DNA from: a bacterium
GTDB taxonomy: Bacteria > Actinomycetota > Acidimicrobiia > Spongiisociales > Spongiisociaceae
NCBI GenBank assembly: GCA_028821235.1
Contig: JAPPGV010000126.1
Span: forward strand, 1-48,966
DNA length: 48,966 bases
Direction of reading: 5' to 3'
In this document: piece by piece, positions 32,482 through 40,849 of the stretch
Position numbering within the stretch: position 1 is the first letter of the stretch
Layout of the letters: each line of letters starts with the position of its first letter
Program-made: the position numbers and the translations under genes
The notes under the pieces: generated by a model
The model's input: the letters and a program-made list of their open reading frames with translations, nothing else
Database searches by the model: none
What the model was told of the DNA's origin: nothing

Positions 32482-33216
32482 CTAGCCCTCCAGTTCGGCG
32501 GGGCGAGGTAGCAGCTCGAGGAGCGCCGCGCTCAGCCCGCCATCGACGTAGATCGTTTCTCCGTTTATGTACGAAGCCGCGTCGGAGGCGAGAAAGGCGA
32601 TGAGTCCGGCGACGTCTCGAGGTGTGCCGATCCGGCGTGAGGGAACGGCCGCGGCGCGCGCCGCACGTCTCGCAGGGTCGTCGTAGATGGCGGCAGTACC
32701 GGGAGTGGCGATGAGACCGGGGGCCACCGCGTTACACCTGACGCCACGAGGCCCCCATGAGATGGCTGTTTGCTCGGTCAGGGCCACCACCCCCGCCTTC
32801 GAGGCCGAATAGGACCCCGCGCCCGAACCGACCACGGACGCTGCGATCGAGGCCACGTTGACGATCACCCCGCCCCTGCCCAGCATCGCGGTGCCGAAGT
32901 AACGGGTGCAGTGGAACGTTCCGCGCAGGTTCACGTCGAGCACTCTCTTGAATTCGGCCGGATCCACTTGCTCCAGCGGGGCAAACCGCCAGATGCCCGC
33001 GTTGTTGACAAGAACATCTACGGGCCCGATCGCATCAGCGGCTCGCTCGACGGCCGTGGGATCCGCTACGTCGCACTCCCATATCCCGGGACCGGGCTCC
33101 AGGTCAAGACGGAAGACCTCGTAACCCTCCCCTTCGAGAACTTCGGCGACGGCCATGCCGATTCCGCGGCCGGCACCGGTAACGACTGCCTTCTTCGGTA
33201 CCACGGTCCCTCCCAT
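32482..33216 (-). CDS. Short-chain dehydrogenase/reductase
   Basis: The protein has 244 residues. TGAGRGIG (about 13-20) binds the dinucleotide. NNAG, the catalytic Ser (ASIA) and Y-S-A-S-K are all intact. The C-terminal GETIYVDGG is classical. It should oxidise or reduce a hydroxyl/keto group of a CoA-bound or free substrate. The divergent gene at 33329 encodes a two-repeat CMD protein, so both could be expressed from one control region. Confidence 0.88.
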   Translation of the reverse strand: MGGTVVPKKAVVTGAGRGIGMAVAEVLEGEGYEVFRLDLEPGPGIWECDVADPTAVERAADAIGPVDVLVNNAGIWRFAPLEQVDPAEFKRVLDVNLRGTFHCTRYFGTAMLGRGGVIVNVASIAASVVGSGAGSYSASKAGVVALTEQTAISWGPRGVRCNAVAPGLIATPGTAAIYDDPARRAARAAAVPSRRIGTPRDVAGLIAFLASDAASYINGETIYVDGGLSAALLELLPRPAELEG

Positions 33217-33328
33217 CTTCGAGGACTGCCGAATCGTAAGCCTCGAGCGAGCGCTCCACCACCCGAGGACTGTAGGTTCCTCCTAAGAGGCGGCGGCGAG
33301 AATGAACCGTCGATCCGGAAGGAGGAAG
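33217..33328. promoter_or_regulatory. Divergent promoter region between SDR and CMD genes
   Basis: This 112-bp gap separates divergently transcribed genes. The ribosome binding site GGAAGGAGG (33317-33325) lies before the plus-strand start. No operator of the ACCAAAC type is present. Confidence 0.4.
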
Positions 33329-34087
33329 ATGGAGGCGACATCGCCGGCGGGCGCCGATCGGCTGCAAACTTGGTTGGGCTCCCCGGACTGGCTCGAGGGC
33401 CTCGTCGCGGCCCATCCGGTCGCCGCCGAGGGGCTCGCCAGACTCACCGATGCCGCAACCGGCGACGGTTCGTTGCCGGCCCCGGTCAAGTGGCTCTATA
33501 TGGCAGCCATCGGATCCGTGAAGCTGGAAGACGATTTGATCTCTGTCTGCCTGGAGCAGGCGTTCGCGTCGGGCTTGAGCAGGGACCAGGCCGATGGCGC
33601 CGCGCTGACCCTTCTGGCCTCGCGCGGGATTCCGCCCTACCGGAGGTTCATCGCCACGGCCGATCAGCTGGTTCCTCGCCACGGGGCCGGAACGAGCGAA
33701 CCACCGGCCGGCACGGTAGATGTCGACGAGGCGAAGGCATATGCCTCGTCCGTGTACGGAAGGGTGCCCGATCGTATCCGGCTGATGGCCGATGAGATCC
33801 CCCGCGCTCTTGAGGGCCACCTGATGCTGCGGCGTTCGGGACTGCGTGACACCGGCCTCAGCCCGTTGCACACCGAGCTCTTGCTCGTGGCCATCAACAG
33901 CTCTCTGCAGGAGCCGGAGTTCGTCGCTGCGCATGCGGCCGCCGCCCGAAGGGAGGGCGCCTCGGATACCGAGCTGGCGGAGGCGGCTGCAACGGCGGTG
34001 CCGTTCGGAGGGTTGGCAGCGTGGCATGCGGGAGCTGCCGGCATCGCGGCATCACGCGGCCGGCCCGAGCAGGGGGCAGGCGCCTGA
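33329..34087 (+). CDS. Carboxymuconolactone decarboxylase/AhpD-like family protein, two repeats
   Basis: This is 252 aa from the ATG at 33329, behind GGAAGGAGG. A start at 33302 is possible but has no Shine-Dalgarno. It resembles the protein at 11515-12234 throughout: WLEGLVAAHPVAAEGLARL, SRGIPPYRRF, AYASSVYGRVPDRIRLMADE and AAATAVPFGGLAAWHAG match its counterpart segments. No CxxC is seen. Both lie next to SDR and CoA-transferase-fold genes, which suggests a shared role with those enzymes. It is one of the few plus-strand genes in this part. Confidence 0.75.
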   Translation: MEATSPAGADRLQTWLGSPDWLEGLVAAHPVAAEGLARLTDAATGDGSLPAPVKWLYMAAIGSVKLEDDLISVCLEQAFASGLSRDQADGAALTLLASRGIPPYRRFIATADQLVPRHGAGTSEPPAGTVDVDEAKAYASSVYGRVPDRIRLMADEIPRALEGHLMLRRSGLRDTGLSPLHTELLLVAINSSLQEPEFVAAHAAAARREGASDTELAEAAATAVPFGGLAAWHAGAAGIAASRGRPEQGAGA

Positions 34088-34126
34088 CACACGGGGCAGG
34101 TGCTGTCGGATAGCTATACTTCTAGG

Positions 34127-34942
34127 TCAGGGCGCTCGAAACTCGCGCTTACGCATCCCATCAGGGTCGATGACCTCACGGATGAGGCGTACCTGCTCTT
34201 CGGTCGGCTCCGGGGTGGTCGGCACATCGGTCGGGATGACCAGTTCGAACCCGGTGGCGGCGCGTATGTCGTCCACGGTGACGCCTCTGTGGGCCGACCT
34301 GAGGCGCATCCGCTTGCTCTCCGGCTCGAAGTCGAGGACGGCGAGGTTGGTGACAACCGCCTGTGGCCCCCCCGTCAGGCCCACATCCTCGCGCTCGTCA
34401 CCCCCGCCCAGATACCCGGCTGCCGAGATGAAATCGACCTTCTCGACGAGGCTGCGAGGGCTGTGATTCGGGTTCCAGTAGTAGAGGAGCTTGCCGAGCG
34501 ATCCCATGTCGCCGAGGCCCGCCGTACCGGGCAAACGCACCCTCGGAGCGTGAAAGTCGGCACCGATCACCGAGTTGTTGGCGTTGCCGTACATGTCGAG
34601 CTGAGCGGCTCCCACACAGAACTTCTGCAGCCATCTCCCGTTCATGGCGTAGTTCCAGAAATCACCGTATTGCTCCATGTACATGACCGAATCGCTCCAG
34701 AGTTGCGATTCGAGAGTCGAGGCGGGCACCCTCGCCGGTTGCGGGTCAAGACCTGTGGCCGACGCCAGCCACACAAGGCCGGGTGCGTGCGTGAGTCGGG
34801 CCAGCATGAAGGCAGACACCGGTAAGAACGATGCCATTCCGTTGCATGCCTGATCGCCGTCCTCGAAGAAGCTCGAGAGCACGCTGATCATCAGCTCGTC
34901 GACCGTGTAGTCGCGCGCCCTCTGGTGCGCCTCCCCGCTCAT
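34127..34942 (-). CDS. CoA-transferase-fold beta subunit, IpdB-like (pair 4)
   Basis: The protein has 271 residues. YTVDELMISVLSSFFEDGD, THAPGLVWLASATG and AAQLDMYGNANNSVIGADF run parallel to pair 3. VRLPGTAGLGDMGSLGKLLY and VDFISAAGYLGGGDER follow. The family loop has MYGNANN where pair 3 has RFGNVNN. It overlaps the alpha gene by ATGA. Confidence 0.85.
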   Translation of the reverse strand: MSGEAHQRARDYTVDELMISVLSSFFEDGDQACNGMASFLPVSAFMLARLTHAPGLVWLASATGLDPQPARVPASTLESQLWSDSVMYMEQYGDFWNYAMNGRWLQKFCVGAAQLDMYGNANNSVIGADFHAPRVRLPGTAGLGDMGSLGKLLYYWNPNHSPRSLVEKVDFISAAGYLGGGDEREDVGLTGGPQAVVTNLAVLDFEPESKRMRLRSAHRGVTVDDIRAATGFELVIPTDVPTTPEPTEEQVRLIREVIDPDGMRKREFRAP

Positions 34943-35868
34943 ACGCCCTCCTTGCCACGCAAGTGGCTCATCATCGCCACACCCCCGGCGGCGCTGAGGT
35001 ATTCGGCGTGTGACCGCGGGCCGAGTACGTGCCTGCGGAAGAACTCCTGCGCCGCGCCGTCGTCCCGCGATACCTTTGCCCAGGCGAGATGGAAATCGGA
35101 GTCGTAACGGTATTCGGGGAAGAACGAAGTGGGGTGGGCACCGTACGGAACCTCGACGACGGCGTCCACGACGAACCCCGGAAGCACCGTGCGGTCCGGG
35201 TTGCGTCTAAGAATGTCGGATGAGACGATCTCCTCGGCCGTCACGATGACCTTCCTGGCGGCCTTCGGGAAGATGCCTATATCCGGCCAGAGGGTCGTCG
35301 GTTTGTATTGCACGTTGCCCTCGGCGTCGACACGGTGGGCGTGGACGAGCGCGACGTCCGGAACGAGGGCGCGGCATGCCACGACCGCAGTACCGCCGAA
35401 CGGATCCTCGACCAGCCGGAGGTTGTCGGGGTTCTGGCTGATCAGATCGGTTCCGATCAGGCCGCGGGTCGGAAGATACGGCAGGTTCCGGGCGCCGGCG
35501 CCGAGGCGGGCGTTCAGTGCGGTCTCGGAGAGCTCTTCGACGCGCACCCGGCCGGCTTCCACGGCCTTGCGGTAGCGCTGACACAGCCCGAACTGTTCCA
35601 TCGTCACCGCGGCGCCGATCAGCCGGTCCATGACACCTGCGAAGGAGAGCCAATCGACGGCGATGCCCCCGACCAGGACCACGATCCCCAAGCCGCGCTT
35701 CTCCTGTCGTATGAGTTCACGCACCGCCGCCATCGGTGCCGCCTGGGTAGCCATGTTCTGCAATGCGACGACGTCGCCGTGCTGCACATGGGTAGCGATC
35801 GCCTCTTCGATCGACGTGACCTTGTTACTCGCCAATTCCCACGCTCCTCGAACAGCCTCGTCGCCCAA
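34939..35868 (-). CDS. CoA-transferase-fold alpha subunit, IpdA-like (pair 4)
   Basis: The protein has 309 residues and a TTG start at 35868, 10 nt after the SDR stop. An N-terminal extension of about 12 residues precedes the usual start of the fold. GDVVALQNMATQAAPMAAVR (31-50) occupies the position of the GxGG(x)nRKPMA segment and is rather changed. EELSETAL (111-118) carries the E-x-S-E motif. LVHAHRVDAEGNVQYKP is the family's HAHxADxxGN segment. It follows an SDR and an acyl-CoA dehydrogenase on the same transcript behind the operator at 37963. Confidence 0.82.
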   Translation of the reverse strand: MGDEAVRGAWELASNKVTSIEEAIATHVQHGDVVALQNMATQAAPMAAVRELIRQEKRGLGIVVLVGGIAVDWLSFAGVMDRLIGAAVTMEQFGLCQRYRKAVEAGRVRVEELSETALNARLGAGARNLPYLPTRGLIGTDLISQNPDNLRLVEDPFGGTAVVACRALVPDVALVHAHRVDAEGNVQYKPTTLWPDIGIFPKAARKVIVTAEEIVSSDILRRNPDRTVLPGFVVDAVVEVPYGAHPTSFFPEYRYDSDFHLAWAKVSRDDGAAQEFFRRHVLGPRSHAEYLSAAGGVAMMSHLRGKEGV

Positions 35869-35878
35869 CTATCTGCGC

Positions 35879-36685
35879 TCAGACCACCTGGATGAACTCG
35901 AGGCCGCCGTGCACCTCCAGCACCTGGCCGGTGACATAGTCCGACTCGCTCGAACTCAGGAACGCAACTGCTGCCGCGACATCCTCCGGAAGCCCCGGCC
36001 GCCCTATCGGAATCTGTGCCTCGATCTTCGGAATCACTTCCGCGGGGATTCCGAACCGCCCGGCGTCGTCGCGGGGACCGGAGAGACGGGTGCCCTTGAT
36101 GTACCCCGGCGCGATTGCGTTGACGTTGATCTTCTGCCCTGCCCACTCCCGAGCCAGGGACTTGGTGAGTCCGATGACACCGGCCTTGGCCGCCGAGTAG
36201 TTGACGTTGGCCGCGGCGCCGTAGATCCCGTTGATCGAGACGATGTTCACCACTTTCCGGTGATAGCGGATCTCGCGGGCGTCCTTTCGAAGCAGCCTCG
36301 CCGCCGATCGGCACACGTTGAACGTCCCGGTGAGGCACACGTCCACCACGAGATCCCACGTCTCGTCCGGCATCCGATGAAGCCAGTCGTCTGCGGTCAG
36401 GCCGGCGTTGTTGACGACTATGTCGAGCCCTCCGAACAGTTCGCCGGCAGCGCCGACCATCGCCTCGGAATCTGTCGGGTCGGTAACGCTGCCACCCACA
36501 TCGCCGGCAGCCCCTCCGGATCGCCTTATCTCGTCGGCGGCTCGGCGGGCCACGTCGGCGTCGCGGTCATTGATGACGACCTTGCAACCTTCCGAGGCGA
36601 GGCGCGACGCGATGCTCAAGCCGATGCTTCGCCCGCCACCGGTAATCAACGCCACCCTTCCCTCGAGGCCTCGGAGGCTGCTCAT
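35879..36685 (-). CDS. Short-chain dehydrogenase/reductase (FabG/IpdF-like)
   Basis: The protein has 268 residues. TGGGRSIG (about 15-22), NNAG, VSIN with Ser and Y-S-A-A-K are intact. The C-terminal GQVLEVHGG closes the fold. In KstR2-type regulons the SDR IpdF oxidises a hydroxyl of the ring-derived CoA-thioester, and a similar role is possible here. It starts 3 nt after the acyl-CoA dehydrogenase stop. Confidence 0.88.
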   Translation of the reverse strand: MSSLRGLEGRVALITGGGRSIGLSIASRLASEGCKVVINDRDADVARRAADEIRRSGGAAGDVGGSVTDPTDSEAMVGAAGELFGGLDIVVNNAGLTADDWLHRMPDETWDLVVDVCLTGTFNVCRSAARLLRKDAREIRYHRKVVNIVSINGIYGAAANVNYSAAKAGVIGLTKSLAREWAGQKINVNAIAPGYIKGTRLSGPRDDAGRFGIPAEVIPKIEAQIPIGRPGLPEDVAAAVAFLSSSESDYVTGQVLEVHGGLEFIQVV

Positions 36686-36688
36686 CGG

Positions 36689-37852
36689 CTAGAAGGATCT
36701 CGGCATTCCAAGAGCCTCGGCGATGGAATTCCTTGCCATCTCGTTGGCGATAGGGCCTATGCGGTAGAGCCTTGCATCCCTCCAGTAGCGCTGAGGGTTG
36801 GTCTCGTACGCATACCCCATTCCTCCAAACATCTGCAGGGCCAGGTCGGCACACTTGCCGGCGTTCTCCGAAGTCACGACCTTGGCCATGTTGGACTCGA
36901 GACCACATTCGAGGCCCTCGGATTGGCGCCAGGCCGCATTGAATGTCATCAACTCGGCCTGGGACTGCATCATCTTCATGTCCGCGATGTAGTGCTGGAG
37001 TACTTGCAGCTGCTCCAGCCTCTTGCCGAACACCTCTCGGGCCGCCAAGTAGTCCAGGGCGTCTTCCAGCACGCCGTCGATGATCCCGACACAGAGCGCG
37101 GCGAGCATGATCCGTTCGTTGTTCAGCGTTCCGAGGCTCTGTTTGAACCCGTTCCCCGGCTCGCCGAGAACCAACTCGTCGGGCACCCACGCGTCGTCCA
37201 GCCACACCTCGCACGACCCGACCGAGCGCATCCCGATCTTCGGGATCTGGCGCGTCGTCACGCCGTCCTGTTTCCCGGGCACCAGGAAAAGTGTGGTACC
37301 AGCGCTCTTCTTAGCGGTGACAGGCGCGGTGCGAGCCAGTAGCAGCAGGTAGTCCGCAACGTGGGCCGCGGTGGACCAGATCTTCTGGCCGTTGATGACC
37401 CACCCGTCGCCGGCGCGGACCGCGGTCGTCGTCATCGCGCCGAGCAGGTCGGTGCCGCCCGCAGGCTCCGTGTATGCAATGGCGAACTTGATCTCGCCCC
37501 TGGCGAGTCGGGGAAGGAGCTCCAGCTTCTGCTGCTCTGAGCCACAGAGCCCGACCGACTTAGCCCCGGAGAACGAGGAGATGCCCCACACCCACGTCAA
37601 GCCTGCCAGGGAACGGGCCAACTCGCGGCAGAGAATCATCTGGCTGATGATGTCTCCGCCCTGGCCGCCGTACTTCTCGTCGATCCCGATCGCATGGAAT
37701 CCCGCCTCGGTGAACTTGTCCCACAGCTCGTGGGGAAACTCGTATTCCTGTTGTTCGAGGCGGTTGGCATACTCTTTGGGTATCTCTCTGTCCACCCAGT
37801 GCCGCATCGATCTACGGAAGAGCTCTTGTTCTTCGGTATAACCGAAATCCAC
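36689..37852 (-). CDS. Acyl-CoA dehydrogenase
   Basis: The protein has 387 residues and a GTG start behind AAGGAAGG. FAIAYTEPAGGTDLL (about 123-137) is the FAD/substrate signature, and QMFGGMGYAYETNPQRYWRD is the second signature. The stretch after it reads GPIANEMAR in place of the usual GTNEI, so the C-terminal contact to FAD is slightly changed. It should introduce a 2,3-double bond into an acyl-CoA using FAD. It is the first gene downstream of the palindrome at 37963, about 110 bp away. Confidence 0.9.
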   Translation of the reverse strand: MDFGYTEEQELFRRSMRHWVDREIPKEYANRLEQQEYEFPHELWDKFTEAGFHAIGIDEKYGGQGGDIISQMILCRELARSLAGLTWVWGISSFSGAKSVGLCGSEQQKLELLPRLARGEIKFAIAYTEPAGGTDLLGAMTTTAVRAGDGWVINGQKIWSTAAHVADYLLLLARTAPVTAKKSAGTTLFLVPGKQDGVTTRQIPKIGMRSVGSCEVWLDDAWVPDELVLGEPGNGFKQSLGTLNNERIMLAALCVGIIDGVLEDALDYLAAREVFGKRLEQLQVLQHYIADMKMMQSQAELMTFNAAWRQSEGLECGLESNMAKVVTSENAGKCADLALQMFGGMGYAYETNPQRYWRDARLYRIGPIANEMARNSIAEALGMPRSF

Positions 37853-37962
37853 GTCAGCCTTCCTTACCGGCTATCGATCCCCATCGAGAACTGCCCGGCC
37901 CTCCATCAAACAGCCGGGCGGAGATCGCCGTCACTCACTCGTCCAATCTACATTCGTAGCCT

Positions 37963-37976
37963 ACCAAACGTTTGGT
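37963..37976 (-). promoter_or_regulatory. 14-bp palindrome, putative KstR2-like operator
   Basis: ACCAAACGTTTGGT is perfect and identical to the core of the palindrome at 23494. The left flank CT continues the longer palindrome, but the right flank is TG rather than AG. It is 110 bp upstream of the acyl-CoA dehydrogenase start and 16 bp from the stop of the CMD gene. Confidence 0.75.
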
Positions 37977-37991
37977 TGGTAGTCCTGGCAG

Positions 37992-38327
37992 CTAGCTCTC
38001 GTGACCCTTGAGAGCGGCTGCGATGTGGGGCGCCGACGCGATGAGCCGGGGTACGCCGACAAGGGTGACGCCGGCGGCGACCGACCCCCACACGTCGTCT
38101 ACCGACGCGCCGGCGGACAACGCCCGCGTGACATGAGCCCGGAACGACGCCGCAGGCGCGCCCAGCGCGACCAGGGTGGCGATCCGGACCAGTTCGATCT
38201 CCCGCTCGTCGAGGGAACTGCCGGCCTCGCCGGCGACTCGCGCGTCGCGTAAGGCTGAGATCAGGCCCGGAACGGTGTCGAGGCCTTCCAGCTCGGTGGG
38301 GACGGCAATCGGCGTCGCTTCTGACAC
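37992..38327 (-). CDS. Carboxymuconolactone decarboxylase family protein, single domain
   Basis: The protein has 111 residues and a GTG start. LDEREIELVRIATLVALGAP and FRAHVTRALSAGASVDDVWG are the two core helices of a CMD domain. No CxxC is present, so it is not an AhpD-type peroxidase. It is about half the size of the two-repeat members at 11515 and 33329. It lies upstream of, and in line with, the acyl-CoA dehydrogenase gene, separated from it by the operator. Function unknown. Confidence 0.75.
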   Translation of the reverse strand: MSEATPIAVPTELEGLDTVPGLISALRDARVAGEAGSSLDEREIELVRIATLVALGAPAASFRAHVTRALSAGASVDDVWGSVAAGVTLVGVPRLIASAPHIAAALKGHES

Positions 38328-38590
38328 GTTGGGTACGATATCAAACGCGATTCGAGCCGGAGGCAGTGTGCTGGCGCAGCAATCCGACCGCTCTCAGCAA
38401 CCCGTACACGGTCTGAGCCTGGCGGTCTCGGAGGGTACTGAAGAATGTCCAGATGGCCCGATAGCCGGAACGGAACCCCGGGTAGGAGCTCCGCGGGCCA
38501 ACCAATCCCCGTCTTTTTCAGCACCCTCCTCGTGGACGTCGGCCTTACCGAAGGATCGGCCGGCGACACAGCCGGGAACAGCGCACGGGC

Positions 38591-39124
38591 GTGGTCGCTT
38601 GGGATCCGGCGATCGCTGAGGCTCCCGCGCTTTCGTTCGACCACATCGCTCTCGCGGTTCGGTCTCTTGACAAGGCGGTAGTTCTCGTTCGGGATATCTT
38701 GGGCGCGACCTTCGTCAGCGGGGGAGACGACGAGAGGCTCGCCATGCGATCTCTCCAATACAAGCTCGCTCCGGGAACCAAGATCGAGCTTCTCATGCCG
38801 CTCGACGACGAAGGGGTGATCGCGCGGTTCATCGATAGATACGGCGAGGGCTTTCACCACGCCACCTTGTTCTTCGAGGACATCGAGGCGCTCCTACCGC
38901 AACTGGAGTCGGCAGGTTTCGAGGTCACCGGCACCGACCTTTCGAGGCCCACGTGGCGCGAGACGTTCCTCCGCCCGAAGAGCGGCTTCGGCGCGTTGTT
39001 CCAGTTTGTGGACAGCAATCTCGACTGGGGCACCCCGGTCCCGGGCATCACGGAGGAGGCCGTCCTGAGCGGGAAGGTCGTCTGGAAAGGCAACCGGCCG
39101 GTTCTCCGAGGCTCCGCCGGATGA
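38591..39124 (+). CDS. VOC-superfamily protein (glyoxalase/methylmalonyl-CoA epimerase-like)
   Basis: The protein has 177 residues and a GTG start. FDHIALAVRSLDKAVVLVRD (16-35) is the first beta-alpha-beta-beta-beta module with a metal His. YGEGFHHATLFFEDIEALL with a second His, and the acidic ligands in KIELLMPLDD, fit the metal site of methylmalonyl-CoA epimerases. It may isomerise or open a CoA-thioester. The stop overlaps the acyl-CoA ligase start by ATGA. Confidence 0.8.
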   Translation: MVAWDPAIAEAPALSFDHIALAVRSLDKAVVLVRDILGATFVSGGDDERLAMRSLQYKLAPGTKIELLMPLDDEGVIARFIDRYGEGFHHATLFFEDIEALLPQLESAGFEVTGTDLSRPTWRETFLRPKSGFGALFQFVDSNLDWGTPVPGITEEAVLSGKVVWKGNRPVLRGSAG

Positions 39125-40803
39125 TGCGAGGCCCCCCGGTTGAGGTGACGACCTGGGGAGGTCTCCTCGTGGCGGCGGCGCAGCGGTGGCCGGACCACGT
39201 GGCCCTGGCCTTTCCCGACAGTCGCCTCAGCTACTCGCAGCTGCTCACGAGGGCAACCCGGCGGGCCCGGTCACTCCGTGCGCTCGGGATCGCGGCCGGG
39301 GATCACGTTGGATTGTTCATGCCCAATCTGATCGAATACGTAGAGATTCTCTTCGGCGTTGCCCTCCTCGGGGCCGTTACCGTTCCGATCAACGCCAGGT
39401 ACAAGGAACACGAACTCGGTTACATCATCGAGAACGCGGATCTCGACATCCTCATTACCACTGACGTGGCTGCTGATCGCGTCGATTTCGTCGAGCTGGT
39501 GCGAGTGAGCCTTCCCGGGATCGGCGAGATGGCCGACGCCACGGAACTCCATGTCTCCTCCGCGCCGCGCCTGCGTTCGGTTGTGGTCTTGGGGGCATCC
39601 CAGCCGCAAGGAATGCTCTCGCAGCGACAGTTCGAAGCGGCCGCAGAGGGCATCAGCGAGGAGGAAATCGAGCTGCTCGCAGCGAGGGTGGCGGTGCGCA
39701 GCGTGTGCATCATGATCTACACGTCAGGGACCACCGACCTTCCGAAAGGCTGTCCTCTTACTCACGAGGCCCTGGTGCGTAGTGGTCGCGCCATGAGCCG
39801 GCAGCGCTACCTGTTGACCGCCGACGATGTGTTCTGGGACCCGCTACCGATGTTTCACATGTCGGCGATTCTGCCGATCACCGCCGTGTTCGATGCCGGC
39901 GCCACTTTCCTGTCGATGACGCATGTCGAACCCGACGCCTCGATCAACCAGATCGTGGCGGAGCGACCGACCGTGTTGTTTCCTTCCTTCCCGACGCTGA
40001 CCACGGCGCTCATACACAATCCGAGATGGGGAGAAGTCGACCTGACCCGAGTCAGGGTGGTCAACAACGTGGCCTCGCCCGACATGCTCAGGGCGTTTCA
40101 GGCCGCATATCCCGACGCCGTCCAGGTCAGCGCGTACGGTCTTACCGAAGCCGCCGGGGTGGTCTCCTTCAACGAACTGACAGATACTCTCGACCAACGC
40201 TCGACCACGTGTGGGCGTCCTTTCTCGGGGATCGAGATCCGTGTCGTGGACCCGGAAACGGGCGTGCCACGAGGTGTGGGCGAGCATGGTGAGATCAACA
40301 TCCGGGGTTACTGCCTCTTCGAGGGCTACTACCGGGACCCGGTCAAGACGGCGGAAACGATGGATGCCGACGGGTGGCTTCACACGGGAGATCTCGGCAG
40401 TCTCGACCTCGACGGGCGTATCAGCTACCACGGGCGCCTCAAGGACATGCTCAAAGTCGGAGGTGAAAACGTCGCCGCTGTCGAGATCGAGTCGTATCTC
40501 GGCACACACCCGGCGGTGAAGATCGCGCAAGTCGTGTCTGCGCCGGATCCCAAGTATGTGGAGGTACCCGCAGCCTTCGTCGAGCTCCATGACGGCTCCG
40601 AGATGACGGCCGACGAGCTCATCGAGTACTGCCGCGGCAAGATCGCCGGCTTCAAGGTGCCCCGCTACGTGCGCTTCGTAACCGAATGGCCAATGTCCGC
40701 GACGAAGATCCAGAAGTACCGGCTTCGGGAGTGGATCCAGGGCGAACCCGATCGTGGGGAACACTCAGCGCTAGGATCCTCCCGCACAGATCGAGGAGCG
40801 TAG
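39121..40803 (+). CDS. Acyl-CoA synthetase/ligase (AMP-forming), first of a tandem pair
   Basis: The protein has 560 residues from the ATG at 39121. The in-frame stretch before it lies inside the VOC gene. The AMP-binding loop reads YTSGTTDLPKGC, with Asp where most family members have Gly. YGLTEAAG, the A7/A8 segments (GWLHTGDLGSLD, YHGRLKDMLKVGGENVAAVEIE) and the C-terminal catalytic Lys region SATKIQKYRLRE are complete. It should activate a carboxylic acid to its CoA-thioester with ATP. FadD3 in the KstR2 regulon has this role for the steroid-ring acid. Confidence 0.9.
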   Translation: MMRGPPVEVTTWGGLLVAAAQRWPDHVALAFPDSRLSYSQLLTRATRRARSLRALGIAAGDHVGLFMPNLIEYVEILFGVALLGAVTVPINARYKEHELGYIIENADLDILITTDVAADRVDFVELVRVSLPGIGEMADATELHVSSAPRLRSVVVLGASQPQGMLSQRQFEAAAEGISEEEIELLAARVAVRSVCIMIYTSGTTDLPKGCPLTHEALVRSGRAMSRQRYLLTADDVFWDPLPMFHMSAILPITAVFDAGATFLSMTHVEPDASINQIVAERPTVLFPSFPTLTTALIHNPRWGEVDLTRVRVVNNVASPDMLRAFQAAYPDAVQVSAYGLTEAAGVVSFNELTDTLDQRSTTCGRPFSGIEIRVVDPETGVPRGVGEHGEINIRGYCLFEGYYRDPVKTAETMDADGWLHTGDLGSLDLDGRISYHGRLKDMLKVGGENVAAVEIESYLGTHPAVKIAQVVSAPDPKYVEVPAAFVELHDGSEMTADELIEYCRGKIAGFKVPRYVRFVTEWPMSATKIQKYRLREWIQGEPDRGEHSALGSSRTDRGA

Positions 40804-40849
40804 GTCCCGCCGATCCGGGGACCTGGCAGTGAGACGAAGGAGCTTGACC

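Noticed and set aside
35630-37342. 570-aa plus-strand ORF opposite the SDR and acyl-CoA dehydrogenase genes
   Set aside because: It is an antisense open frame produced by high-GC codon bias. The opposite strand carries two well-conserved enzymes.
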